Below are positions 51,201 to 63,311 of a stretch of DNA of 64,000 bases, piece after piece. The DNA comes from Dysidea avara (taxonomy: Eukaryota; Porifera; Demospongiae; Dictyoceratida; Dysideidae). The first letter of the stretch is position 1. Each line of letters opens with the position of its first letter. The notes below the pieces were generated by a model. That model was not told the DNA's origin. It did no database searches and saw only the letters and a list, made by a program, of their open reading frames with translations. The stretch lies in NCBI RefSeq assembly GCF_963678975.1, contig NC_089280.1, positions 2,493,001 through 2,557,000 on the forward strand, in the 5' to 3' direction. The position numbers and the translations under genes are program-made.

Positions 51201-54200
51201 AGTACAATGCAGATGACTCACTGAAACTTTTGAGTGATTTGAGGACAATTAACATAGATGTAATGGCTTAGACTAGCTAAGTAGAACAGTGGCTATATTC
51301 TATACCGAATGCTCTACGAAAGACGCAGAAAGTATTGCGATGACTGTTCCATTAGAGTATATTATGATGACTGCTCTATTAGAGTATCTCGATCTTTTTT
51401 CAAATCAAGTAGCTGAAAAGTGGTCCGGCCAGTCCTGCCCTGCTAGAGGGTGAGGGTTGTTTGAGGGGTCTATCAGCAGCTCTGTGACATCTGGGAGGAT
51501 CTGAGGGTAGTCTATAAGAAGTCCCTGCAGGGCTGCTTAAGGGACATGGCTACCAGTACTAGTGAAGCATTCTCCTTTTTGACCTTCTGGCGATTAGGAA
51601 AAATGGTGGGAACCCCAAAAGATACATCCCACTGATGAGTTTGTTATTGTGGCATAAAATCATGGCTGTGTGCTGCTTTGCTTGGCCTCCAGCCTTGCAA
51701 CTGTGGTCAGGCAAGAAGGTAGACAGGCGGGCAGGCAGGAAGTCAGGTAGATGAAAATTTGAGCTTTGGAGATTTAAAAAAAAATTCCATATCCGGCTGC
51801 CTGTAAGTGTTTTCTTGCGGTTAATGCTGTATTTGATGTAAGATGGTCTCATATTTGTCGGTTTTTAAAGGCGGCACACCTCACTTTTGGGGGGAATGCA
51901 TAGAGTTTTTTGAAAATGATCAGTGTAGATTGCAAATTTACTGTGGTGGAATGGGATGTATCTGAAAGCGTTGCACAAAAATAACACTACCAACTCATGT
52001 ACAACAGTCCTTAGCAATGCCTGATTACAAAAACTATCACTACCTACAGGTGTTAATATATAGGTACATTGCTTAATGTGTGCATGCATGAAACATATCA
52101 CCGCTACATATCTAAATGATCATGAGCATGGACAGTTGAAATTGACTAGTGTCAGTATGAACTGGGTCAACTGGCCCATGGCAACATCCAGCAATAATCT
52201 CATTTAACAAACTACTACAGGACTTGTTGATATATAACTATAACTAGCTGGTACAGAGCCAGTGATGCATTACATACCATTGCATTTTGTGATCATGGTA
52301 GTAGCTAATTTACTAAAGCTAAGTTCACAACAACAATGAGCTTATAATTCACTGTAATTCATGCTCTGAAAGTATTATACACAACACACATTTATATAGT
52401 CACACTAAGAGAATGTTCTAAAACTACAAAGAAAATTAAAAGTTACTAAAATAAGTATCAAGTACAAGTAACTAAAACTAGCTAATTTTATTCATGAACA
52501 TTAGTCTACTTGGTAGTACTGTTTAAAGAGGGATTCTCCAAAAATGACATGCGCCACCTAAAATTCCACTTTACAAAATTATCCTAGGAACACTTTACAT
52601 GATGAAAATCACCTTTATGGAATAACATTAGTTCACCGAATTGGAATAAGCGACCAAATAAAATATCACCGAAACTCAAATTTTAGTCTACCTGCCTACC
52701 TGCCTGCCTGATCACAGTCGCAAGGCTGGAGGCCAAACAAAGCACCATTTTACATCATATGGAACAATTTAATACAAACAATGACAGACTTCTTTATTAG
52801 AGTGTTTGAAAATCTTTCTATCATATAACAGAGATAGCTATACTGAGAGATGATTGATGTATTGATCAGTTTGCTATCTAACCAATGAAATCCCTACAAG
52901 TGCAAATATATTCATATGGCAATATGTGACAGTAAGCCTTTTCTATGTCGCATTAAGTTTCTTTAACATGATTCATTATTGAAGAGAATTCATTAGCTCA
53001 AACAGTGCACATAATAATTGTCTTCAAGGCAAGCCCTTCAATTTTTCTTCAAGCGATAACTGTTTCCTGTAAAACATTAAATCCAAACCTGGCCAATTAC
53101 TTTATTAGAGAACTTCAAAATAATTGTTATCGTATACCTGAAACAATTGTACTTAAATCATTTGCTTTGTATTACCTTCTTTTGTGGTCAGCTAGTTACT
53201 TATTCAGGTAATAAAATCCTAACAAATGTTAAGTATATTCATACCACCCAATGAGACAGGTATGACATATTTGGCTTTTTTAAATGTTATTCATTATTAA
53301 AGCAAATTCATTAGTCCATATGATGTACAGTCATACCTGTCTAATCCGACACCTATGTAATCCAGCATCCTCTCTAATCCGACCAAAATGTCATTTATCA
53401 ACACTTTTGTATAGAAAACAACCTCTGTAATCTGACACCCCTGTACTCTGTAATCCAACACAATTTGATTCCCTAGACTTGGAAATACATTGTTTTTGAC
53501 TTTTGTAATCCGACAAAGAATAATAGCAGCATTAAAAACAATCACAAAAAATAATTTTTAAGCAACCAAAGCATTTAATTTAATTGATTGAAAATAATAG
53601 AAGAAAAGCTGTAATACTTGCAAATTCTAAACTTAATTCATGTTAAAAACATTGTGTGATCAGTTTTACCTGTAATTTACCTGCATAATCTGACATAATT
53701 TGAGATAACATGCAATGTCAGATTTCAGAGGTGACTTGATAATTCAACAACCTCCTTAATCCAACAAAATTTATGGCTCCCATTGAGCGTCAGATTAGAG
53801 AGGTTTGGCTGTATATAGCACTTTACTAAGTGTCTATACACACTAGCATTCTGAAGATGTCATGTATACCAATGAAATCCATGAAGACTGTGTTTACATA
53901 CTCTATCAGAACATTCACAGATTGTTCAATATGGTACCTTTTTGGGCCAATGAGTGTGTGCCCTTTGCTTCCTTTTATCTTCAATCAGGCTGCACGGGCA
54001 TCTTCTTCTTAATGCAATGCAGCCATATCATATTGAGGCATTAGCTTTCCCTATCAACACTTTCCTTGAGCAGCATAATATATTTAGACGCTGCAAACTT
54101 ATTTAACACTTACGCAAAACTTGTAACTTCATGATAGGTTCAATGCCACACCAATTAATGTGATCTTGGTTGATTATTAACAATCGAGCACAGAAACCAC

Positions 54201-57200
54201 ACTACTTAACAGTCTATCATGTTGACTCATCCCAATGTTATTAGCCTAGCTGTATTCATAAGGCTATTTTTCATCAGTGTCCACATGCATTTTTACTATC
54301 GCACGTATTTAACTATTATTTCATCTGATTAACCAAATATTGAGGATGTGCAGTTCACCGAGTTCAGTTTTAAAGACTGCTACACTCATACAGTAGCTAC
54401 CTTGCACAATGCGCACTATAGCCAAAGAGAATGTGAAGATTGGTGGAATGAAGTTCACAAGTAAGAAATTGATCCTTGAGTGGAACTGATCACATGATGA
54501 AGGACGAATATAAATTATGTAGCTACATCTAAAGAGGATAGTTGCCAAACTAGCTATGTTGAGTTACACAAGTTAGTAAATTGCCCGTTATGCAGATAGT
54601 TGATATCAAGAGTATAGAAGTATGAAAGATAAGTCTAGCTAGTTATGTTGTGGCAAGTACTAGGGATAGTAATGACTCACCTACCTGCACTCTACATTTG
54701 GAATTTTCTGATGAAAAACAGAAAATCACTAAATAGTAGCCTAATGCTAAAATATGAAATTGTGACATACCTCCTGGCTGACTCAAGGTACTCTAATATA
54801 GAGTTACACGTCTATGACATAGCTGTATACTAGCTATATAAACAAACCAAACAAACTATAAAGTATATTAAAAATATGATTAATTTAAAAATAAGTAAGG
54901 ATCCAAGCAGGGGTGTAGCTGCTACACCCTGGCCTGCACGGGCACAGGCCTGGGCAATCATTGCTGGTGCCTGGGTAGAAATAGCGGCACCCACCTGGGT
55001 GCACCCATAATTAATGCACACTAAAAATACACACTTGCTATCATTTTGGATCGCCTTGTAATAATAGTATCATCAAAAAATTTGCATTTACTAAGATTCT
55101 TCCATCAATTTAGTAAACTTCTATGTAATGCCCAGCATCATTTGATTACATTTTAAGATTAGAGTGAAGGTTGAGAGTCAAACATGTGCTGCAATTTGGT
55201 GAAACCACTCAGTGGACAACAGTACTCAGATATAAAGTAATTGTTTTATTAGACATCTAATGGCATAGACTGATGAAGATGACAAAAGCTAATTCCCAGT
55301 TGGTTGTGGTACCTGTCTTATTGGTGGCAGAACTAAGGGCTAAGAGGATCCGTGGCATTGTTTATTCAAGTTTTCTCAATGTTGTTATGCTAAAGTGCTC
55401 AGTGTGTGCAAGTCGAGTCCTTGGTGCAAGTAGAGAAGACAGAAGGGTGAAAAAGGAGTCAATGCTGGGGCTGGAGTTGAAAGTATTATGCCTATAAACA
55501 CACTGTATCAGGCAGATGGAAGAGTGAAAAAGAAGTCCGATATTGGGCTAAGTTAGTCCATCATTGATTAGCTTTAGCTTCTATATTATTCATGCAGTGG
55601 TATCTTAGTCTAATAGCTGCACAAACAGCAGTGTATCATCGTAGCTAGCTAGGTACATGTAAATCAGTAGTGCACTTTAAACAATTTTCGAAAGCAAATG
55701 TGTGATCAAGAGTATACAGAGATGGGCTCGTGTTTCTTTCTAATAAGTTAGTTTGCATAGGGAAAGTCAAACCTTGCATATGAAGAAGTTTACTAGCTAC
55801 ATGGCATGGACATAATTTGGCTTAATCACAGAACACTGTAATTTTCGCAAACTAACTTGCAGAACTAATTCACAGTGCTTTTGTTTCATTGTAACACTAA
55901 TGTAGTGAAGGTTAATGGCTGTCAAGACATTGAAATAGCTCAGAGTGTTCCCTTCCAAATACTGATCCTCCATTCAATTCCAAATACTGATCCTCCAAAA
56001 AGTAAGTGATTTTCAACCTTAAAATGGTATGCTTAAATTTCCTCTGATTTCCTTTTGCTATAGCTCATCTTAATTGCTATTCACTGCTCTTCTTTCCATA
56101 TCTGGTTTGGAATCTGAGGTATCTATCACGTGTTGTGGGTTATTACGCCTTTTATTGCATGCCCCGAAATGCCCAATACAAAATGTATGGGGAAATTTGC
56201 TGCACCCAGTCGGTTTAGGCCATTTTGACGTGCCTAAATTTCCATGAATCTGACTTTTTTGGTATCATTGTACTCACAGAGAGTTGCTCTACACGTATCA
56301 AATTCGTAAAGTTACTAAACGGACTTGAGGTAAGCGGTACACAATAATTAATTAAAAATTTTAATGGTTTTTCAATCCAAGTGTATTGGACATGGCTGTT
56401 CCAGCTGGCATTTTTGCCATGGACAAAAGTATAGCAAATATCCGCAAACCTGTTGATATGTGCCAGGGAAATCCATAGAGCTAGCTACGCCCCTGGATCC
56501 AAGCAATAAAAAGTAAGAGATGAATGATGGTGTTACAGCATAGCTCGGTTTTAAAATCTCTACTTTGGCATTGAACAAAATGGTTGTTATAACATGCCAA
56601 TGTAGGGATTTTCCTACAGAGCTACTCTGTAATACCATCATTCATCCCTTGTTTCACTACTTTTTATTGCTTGGATCCCTACTTCATTAAAAATTTTAAC
56701 ATACCAGTCATAATTATACTTTGCCTGCTTTTCTATCTTGGTGGATGTGCCAAGGTAATGCATGGAGCAAGAGCCAATAGTGTAACAATGTCATAACATA
56801 ATGTACACACTGTCTCTAGTCAAGTACAGCAGGAAACAGAAAAAATTAGTCTGGTGCTTTCAGCTAAGTTTCATGCATCTCACAAGCCGTTTTTAAAAAA
56901 TACATTTTTGCACTTTCATAGCTGACAAGCACAAGTAGGATGGTGTTCAAACCTCAAAAATTATTTGGGGTTCATATAGCTACTACAAATCATCAACAAG
57001 TGCTGCCTTTGTAAAGGTACTCTCCAGCAGTGGTGTGGTGTTCTGAGCTATTTGTTCATGGCTCCAAAGACCCATTGCATATTGGATTACGCACTATACA
57101 TTACATCATCGCTTCACTGCACAACACCTCCAGACAAACACAGCTACAAATAAAAATAAATACATAGACAGTTCAAATTGCAAGGTTATGTGCCTCGTGC

Positions 57201-57492
57201 TAAAGCACTCAACAATTAACTTGTGTTTACTGACCTTCAAACATTGTTTCTCTGCACTTAGCTGTGTATTTTCCACTCTCAAATCATTGTTCTGTGTCTT
57301 AAGACTTGCTTTGAGACCATCAACCTCCACTTTGAGACTATTATTCTCCACCTTAACACCATCGTTCTCCACCTTGAGGTCATTATTCTCCACCTTGAGG
57401 TTGTCTATTTCAGTCTTGAGATCACCAACCTCTCCTCTCAGCTCCTCATTACTTATTGTCATCTCCTCCAGTTGGGTGGTCAGTGAAGTCAC
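48260..57492 (-). CDS. coiled-coil / Kelch-repeat protein, C-terminal two exons
   Basis: Exons 57235-57492 (258 bp) and 48260-49204 (945 bp) join in phase 0 across an 8-kb GT-AG intron, encoding 400 residues to the TAA at 48260-48262. The first exon is a pure coiled coil of heptads (LKVENND repeated). The second begins VDIKWHDGAPAPVKGGAGHT and carries about five to six Kelch blades with GG doublets and conserved W/Y (VYIGGGYETG, QLITAGGM, VLIIAGGK, VLHLLGGF, HLLVVGGV, IVVVGGLD). The 5' end is unclear: the frame continues to ATG 57543, but a good splice acceptor at 57493-57494 suggests further upstream exons that I cannot identify. No BTB, F-box or kinase part is visible. A cytosolic scaffold or adaptor is the usual role of such proteins; the partner is unknown. 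Confidence 0.8.
49930..50820 (-). pseudogene. decayed tyrosine-recombinase retroelement (DIRS/Ngaro-like) fragment
   Basis: Minus-strand pieces in changing frames line up in the right order for an integrase of the tyrosine-recombinase type: SRLLLASWSNGTN (about 50650), FITSLYKNGM, GQHPLVSRLFRGI (about 50420), LALVEASSFGASNL (about 50270), GAPPKQVMFGAFP (about 50140), then PLFLSYAKPHSPVTLKSW (about 50010). Stops and frameshifts separate them. It lies in the 8-kb Kelch-gene intron. No reverse transcriptase is recognised nearby, so DIRS, Ngaro or a recombinase-only element remain possible. Confidence 0.7.
51126..51187. repeat. 19-bp tandem repeat
   Basis: About three copies of CATGCATGTCGTGCTCACA with single-base variants. 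Confidence 0.85.
51660..52760. repeat. inverted repeat pair around about 0.9 kb
   Basis: 51685-51775 (GGCCTCCAGCCTTGCAACTG ... CAGGTAGATGAAAATTTGAG) is the reverse complement of 52675-52745 (CTCAAATTTTAGTCTACCTG ... GCAAGGCTGGAGGCC), including the CCTGCCTG run. This is probably a foldback element or two opposite copies of one repeat. Confidence 0.7.
53328..53811. mobile_element. 484-bp Tigger/pogo-like MITE with TA target duplication
   Basis: The left end CAGTCATACCTGTCTAATCC and the right end (reverse strand CAGCCAAACCTCTCTAATCT) are inverted, both flanked by TA (53326-53327, 53812-53813). TCTAATCCGACA-type subterminal repeats recur inside. The end motif CAGTnnAACCTCTCTAATCC is typical of pogo/Tigger-type ends. 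Confidence 0.85.
54885..56700. mobile_element. palindromic MITE split by a hAT insertion
   Basis: The right part 56496-56678 is a hairpin: GGATCCAAGCAATAAAAAGT pairs with its reverse complement at 56660-56678, with paired inner segments around ATTTTGTTCAATGCCAA / TTGGCAT. The outer left sequence AAGTAAGGATCCAAG is at 54894-54907, before the hAT element; it pairs with GGATCCCTACTT at 56673-56684. Confidence 0.75.
54908..56495. mobile_element. 1.59-kb non-autonomous hAT element with perfect 8-bp duplication
   Basis: Ends CAGGGGTGTAGCTGCT and GCTAGCTACGCCCCTG, flanked by GATCCAAG on both sides (54900-54907, 56496-56503). The interior has no recognisable transposase; short frames at 55273-55497 and 56372-56641 show no domain. 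Confidence 0.92.
57311..57403 (-). repeat. 21-bp tandem repeat encoding coiled-coil heptads
   Basis: Four to five copies of a 21-bp unit (CTCAAGGTGGAGAATAATGA + C) in frame, giving LKVENND-type heptads. The coiled coil grows by whole heptads. Confidence 0.85.
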
Positions 57493-57543
57493 CTGTACAG
57501 TAACAATGTACAAATGATTCTCCTGTTGATACATACCACACAA

Positions 57544-59643
57544 GATGAAATGTCTTTAAAATGTCATAAGCAATTTTGTTGTGTATAATCTAGTACGGAA
57601 TATTTTCCCTTCAATTTATAACTCTTTAGTGCTTTATGTTCATGCAAGAGATTTCATGATATACCAAATGGGACACAAAGGATGGCAAGGCTAAGTCCAT
57701 GATGCATGCATTGTATGTACTGCAGTATGTCAAAAGGCACCTGTGACATCTAACAGTGAAAAACCAATTTGTTGTAGAGTTTTGCTTGTCTGAAGGCATC
57801 AGTCAGTCATTCAGTCAATCAGTCAGTAAATTCTACTGAAATAAAACATTATTGGAATCTTTTAGGATCGTACTGAAAGCACTTTTGGACTTCTAACCAA
57901 TACTACCAAACCACTATTTTCTGGTTGATACTTTTGTAAGAAAATGCAGACCTCCATGATCGCTATGATACTTGTACTAAAAGCTGCTAATTCCATAAAG
58001 GCAGGTACACAGCAACAGAGACAAATATAACAGCTTCCAGTAGCTCACCACCATGTGCAGGTTAGAGCTAACAAAGTATAAGACACCTCAATTATAACAC
58101 ATCATAATGTACTGATGTTCACTGTTGTTGTGAACAAATACGTGTTAAAAGCGAATGGCAGTCTAGTATATTTGTGGGGGTTATACCCTTTGGTTCAATA
58201 ATACTCCTAGCAATCAACTGGCAGTCATGATAAACATTTAAAAACCATGAAGGAACTATACATATACACTGTAAAGTGGGTAATGTAGTAGAGAACAGCA
58301 TGCATGTGCACAAAATTGAGTTGCAATAAAGGAATGAAACTTTCCATGCAGTTAGTACACCTGATGATGAGAGGTGGGGTCATCACTGATTTGACATTTT
58401 GTATCCATTACAACCCATTTATGTCCACCTTTGTCTATATATCAACCATACAACCCTCAATTTGTTGTCAAATTAAAGATTATTATCCAAAAAACAAGTT
58501 TATACTTGTTGCAAGTTCACAGTTTATTTCATTTCAAAGTTATGGTCATTTGTACAAGCTACAAATTCTCATAAATACAACTGCCCATGTAATTAATTAG
58601 ATTACATTCATTATGCACATTTTTGGTTTGTAAGTCAATAAATTATTTTGCCAACCATGCATTTAGGCACTGCAGGGAACCAGAGATTGGAAAGAAATCC
58701 AGCGTTGGGGCATAGAGGTTTGTACCCTCCTCCCTTGAGGCACGTACTGTAGTTCAGCAACGGTCATAATTATTCTATTGTTAGTTTAAAACTAAAATCT
58801 GGGTTGTATGGCTATAAATATGTGTCTAATACTATTAAAACTCTGAATTGTAAAGCCCACATACATGCTACCCATGGCTATAAAGCTCTGCAGAAATGAA
58901 ATACGTTTGCTGTAGCTACAGAGTCTACAGAATTGTGAAGTATATCCAGTTGGTTGTGCCCTCAATCTCTCTTACATCTTGCAGTATGTCTTTTCTAAAA
59001 CCGTTTTGTCAAATTTTGCAAGGTGTACAAGTTTGAACATAAATATTAATTCGCTGCTTGCTCTATATTATTTCAGCTCAGTGAGATGTATTCTTTTAAA
59101 GTGGAAAATGTAGCAAGCTTGACTGAAAGCAGCACGTGTCCTTTACAAGTTACAAAGCTGCATACCCTGCACATCAAATATGATTTTAGGAGCAAATATA
59201 GCCATAAGTTTTGGTTCAATCTGACAATTACAAACTTTTTTCTACCTCAAGAGAGAAGGGCACAGACCCCCCATTTCCTACTCAAGATTTCTGTCAACTC
59301 TCTAGTTACATACATTCCCTGCAATACTTAAGTGGTTAGCTAAATATATCAATTGAATTTGTATATGACCATAATCATCTATACAGATTTAGACTAAAAA
59401 CTTGCAATAAGTACCAATGTATTATTAGAGAACACAAAAATTTTAAACTGTAACAACTACGCCTTGAAGGGCTGAAAAAGCCAAGAGACTTGAATCTGCA
59501 GACCCTACATTCAGTGGTCAAACCAGGGAGTAGGGATATATAAACCGTTCGTTGTCAACGTCTTCTTTTTAGGCACTAGTAAACTGTTGTTCCCCTCCTC
59601 CCCTTGTAATAACAGTACAAGGAACGTCGCCTACATGCACCTG
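57544..59643. other. stretch upstream of the Kelch-gene exon, no exon recognised
   Basis: It should contain earlier Kelch-gene exons or its promoter, but no conserved coding segment is visible on the minus strand. Repeats of CAGTCAGT at 57803-57828 are minor. Confidence 0.35.
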
Positions 59644-59740
59644 CAGATATACTAGTGGACATTTAATTGAATGTCCAAAGGGTATAAATGTGTCCACTAG
59701 TATCCCTTAATCAGGGATAAAATGTCAACTAGTATATCTG
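59644..59740. repeat. 97-bp foldback repeat
   Basis: 59644-59664 and 59720-59740 are inverted with one mismatch in 21 (CAGATATACTAGTGGACATT... versus AAATGTCAACTAGTATATCT...). A second inner pair, GGACATTTAATTGAATGTCC, lies at 59657-59676. Flanks show no clear duplication. Confidence 0.85.
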
Positions 59741-60826
59741 TATAATTGTTGTACTATACTGCATGCTGTTAGCTACCTAGTACCTCATTTTGGTGCTAAA
59801 TTTACTTCTGTATATGTGTTAAAGCTTCTGCTGAATACTTAAGGGAGATTTCATGAGACCCTTGGAATCTTAAGCATGCATTAAATTTGACAGCTATCAA
59901 AGTCACACTAGCAATGAATAATCTAGCCCTCAGTGAAGTTTGTCATCAAAAATGATTTGCCTATATAGCTACTGCTACCAATAATATAAACACACTGTGA
60001 ACTGTTAACACCACTAAGCTTCTCTTAATATATTTACATTGACATAAAATAAAATGTATATAATTAAACTCCATGCAATTACATTACGCAATATAGTGTT
60101 ATAAAAATTTCATGATTTAGAATAACCTAGCTTTTCAGACAGCATCAGACAGCAATTTGTGTATATTCACTTATTTTTCCAGCTCTTTGGTTTATAGTGC
60201 TTGTGAATTGCAACTATATAGTGCATATACAATGTTAACTGTTAGCCATGCAGAGAAATACTTTCCAATGCATGCGCACAACAAGAGTTCAAACTACTGA
60301 TTACTAATGAATAACAGCTAAATAGCTAGACTGCAAAAACTGTATACAGAGCCTGGTACATAAGGCAGTGAGCATCATGATCATCCGGTACAGTAATATT
60401 ATATACTTTTAGTGGCTGAAAAAAGTGCTTGAGCAAACTTGAGGCCAGTTATTGTTAATTTTATGCTTCAGACCCTAAATTTTTGTCATTATTCTGACAG
60501 CACAAAAGTTTTCACCATTAACTATTTTTTACCTCGATGTTTACTACTTGTGTGGAATAATAAACTAACTTGTTTGCATAGCTAGGCATAGAGGAAGGTT
60601 GGATAGATGGGTTGAAGTCCTCAGGGGAAGGGTTTTTAACTCTTATACTTTGGGATAGTCATGATAGTGAACAATTAAAGTTTAAGATATTCTAATAAAG
60701 CAGTCAGATACATGTAAGGTTGTGATGAACAATAAACCACCCGCCTGCATTGGTTTAGGAGAAATTTTCAGATCTGAAACATAAAATTAACAGTAACTCT
60801 ACTGTGTAATCCAGTCCAGTGAATGG

Positions 60827-61500
60827 ATGCATCCTACTATGATGAAGAAAGGCTCTCAGAGGTCATTGTTTTTGCCACCTCTGGTGTTTTCAACATCTGG
60901 TGATGTGGGTAGGGGCCGTAGGGCTGCAACTTTTAAGTTGAAGTATCTTACCAATATTTGTCTATCCGACAAAACATCATATGCATGTATTCTGCAATAT
61001 ACCTGCACATACTCTGTACATTACCCTTAGTCATATGATGATTATGATCCACTTGAGTGGAGCAGATGGAGGATAGGGTCAGAGGCTGGGTTCTCACTCT
61101 TCAATCATTGGTTGACTGCTAAAGATATCACATCCATCTTATGTGCAGAGCATCAGGTTCTGGACACCCTGCCTTTTTCTTATACCGTATCATTGCTGAA
61201 TAAAGGGTATACACTCAAGTCCGTGGTCTGTTTAGGCTAATGTGTTTACCTTGAAAATATTTGTCTAGATTTTTGTCATTAGAGCCAGTCTAAAAATATA
61301 TAAATGTTGTTTTGCATGATATAGCTACCAGAAGCAGTATATTATTGCTGAGGCACTAATTGTTCAGTATAATGCTCATCTTACATTGGTATGACCTAAA
61401 ACTGAGTATGCCATCACATGCAGTCTGGAGTCCACACCTAATAAGAATACGTTGGAGAAAGTGCAGAGACATGCTGCTAGATATGTAAAAGGATATAGTA
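60827..61500 (+). pseudogene. retroelement debris (LINE-type reverse transcriptase end)
   Basis: Pieces in shifting frames: LPPLVFSTSGDVGRGRRAAT at about 60875-60935 resembles the FTPLVFSTSGGMG segment of invertebrate retroelement polyproteins. VWSPHLIR followed after a frameshift by NTLEKVQRHAARYVKG (about 61425-61495) is the familiar C-terminal signature of LINE reverse transcriptases. Stops and frameshifts throughout; the 5' part is missing. A MITE copy directly follows. Confidence 0.6.
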
Positions 61501-61507
61501 TGTTCAT

Positions 61508-61849
61508 GTTGAGCTGAATCCTCAAAAACATTTAATAACCCGTGGATGCAATTACACACAATCTTGAAATTTGGCTCATTTGTAGTACTGCTTGACCTGC
61601 TAAAAATATTTCAAAATCTCTGTTCAAATGTTTGACATAATATTTATGGCCAATCAAAATTTTCACAATACATTTCCTATGGGGAAGCCATATAAGTACA
61701 GTGTCCATTACAGCCCTTTCCCGAACATGGAGCCAAACCGTATGTGTCTGTTGTTGACACCTTTGCTGTTACCAATAATCATCTGGTTGGCTGAAATGTT
61801 AACTATGTTGAGAAAAAATCCACTTTTAATTTTTAGCTGTTCAGCTCAC
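61508..61849. mobile_element. GTTGAGCTGGATCC-family MITE, copy 2
   Basis: Parallels 41477-41832 throughout (GTTGAGCTGAATCCTCAAAA, CTTGAAATTTGGCTCATTTG, TCTGGTTGGCTGAAATGTTA). The right end TTCAGCTCACC is more decayed than in copy 1. Confidence 0.8.
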
Positions 61850-62229
61850 CGTGAACATACTATAGTATGCATATGATGCCAGTGTTACGGAGATGCTAAA
61901 AGAGTTACAATGGGAATTACTTGAATCACGTGAGGACCAGTTTAGTTTCACTTTGACCATGTTATCATCCTAAAACAGAACACCTATCTAGCAGTGCATA
62001 CCACATGCAAACTAGGGAATACATCTTCATGTGGACTAAACCCATATAGCCAGAAAGAAGTAGCTACCCTTCTCCTGCAGCCGGAAGTCAATGGCATGCA
62101 GTGGAGATTACTGAATAGTTGATGACGGAAAATTGATATAGGCTAGCTAAGTGTCTGTTGCTTGTACCAATTCAATGCAAATCCTCAGCCCACTTGCCAG
62201 CAAGTTTGCTAGTATTGCTACCTGAGTGT

Positions 62230-62365
62230 CTCTTCCCCTTAGCTACGATGCGGCCGGAGTAGTAACACAGAGGAAGACGGTTTTGACGTCACATGCCGGC
62301 AAGCAGGCGTGGTCAACTGGGGCCGGAATGAATTGTGTCCTCGCAAATTGCGAAAAACCGATTGA
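62230..62365 (+). promoter_or_regulatory. CpG-richer proximal promoter with CRE palindrome
   Basis: Several CG dinucleotides and GGCCGGA repeats stand out from the AT-rich surroundings. TGACGTCA, a consensus CRE/ATF site, is at 62284-62291, about 75 bp before the start codon of the second LRRK-like gene. Confidence 0.4.
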
Positions 62366-62573
62366 ATGGCAATGAATGGTTTAGGCGATGAAGGTATTGC
62401 CACCCAAAGCGGAAGCTGTGCGTTAGAATGGGTGAAGAGCTTGCCAGATGAAGCTGACGAAGATAGAGCAATGAACCGAGAAAGACGAGGGAAGGTGTTA
62501 AGGAAGGCGGCCTACTATCACAATATCGATGTAGTACGGATATTGCTGACTGCAGACATTCTACAATCTTCCG
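62366..62573 (+). CDS. first exon of a second LRRK-like gene (rest beyond window)
   Basis: ATG at 62366, then ALEWVKSLPDEADEDRAMNR and ERRGKVLRKAAYYHNIDVVR, aligning residue by residue with exon 1 of the LRRK-like gene (LGWLEGLTDEADKKARRER, RRGDVLRKASHVLSVEVIQ). It ends at a consensus donor (GTAAGT at 62574) in phase 1, the same phase as its paralogue. No continuation is recognisable in the last 1.4 kb, consistent with a long first intron, as at 39001-41080. It could equally start another ankyrin-only protein. It points away from the first gene. Confidence 0.75.
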
Positions 62574-63303
62574 GTAAGTGCTGGTCCCGTGTGGCTGTAT
62601 GGTTTCTTCCGGCCATTTTTTGCGGTGTATAATCAGAAGCTTGTGGTGGGCGGTATATTACTCTGGCGCTTCCGCCCTTTTGTTGGCTTTGAGATTAGTC
62701 ACTATAGGTGGAGCCAGCAACCTGGGCTTCATCGTAAATGTGTGTCAGCCTGCCAGGTAATTGTCATAATAAGAAGCCTTTGGTTTTGTTGAGGTCACTG
62801 TTCTCCATATTTGCATATAAGTGGGTGGGGAGTCCGTTGCTTTATTATTTTAGCTGGGCACAGTGGTATGTACCAGGGTTGAAAAGGATTGGTTGGAATC
62901 GGTTGGGTCATCATGGGCCTGAACTATGGCTAGGACCACCTTGTTATGTGGCTATCAAGTAGGTACATGCATGTATTGATGACTTTATTTACCATTATGT
63001 AGGGTGAAGGGCCCAGTAGCTTCTCATTTTCCGTCTTGTGCAAGTCAAAATGACAAGAAAAACAGTTGCCACATAAGACTATATAGCTAACCATGTTCAT
63101 TATAGGACAACTAAATAGATGGCCTCGTAAATGAGATTCCACCACAACCTTTTTGAAATCTTTTTGAAATGGTCACTACAAAACGATGGTCGTAATAATG
63201 GGGTTGCTATTATTATTCTGCTTTACAGGGTTAGTCTTCTATGTACTTGACATGGTCATGAGGTATGCCATAGAATTATGTTTGAAACCTGCTTAGAGGT
63301 GGT
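62574..63303 (+). other. probable first intron of the second LRRK-like gene
   Basis: No second exon recognised. Short frames here (e.g. 62738-62962) show no domain. Confidence 0.45.
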
Positions 63304-63311
63304 CTTATTAT

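Noticed and set aside
53297..53545. 82-codon minus frame
   Set aside because: Lies inside the pogo/Tigger-like MITE and is built from its repeated end motif.
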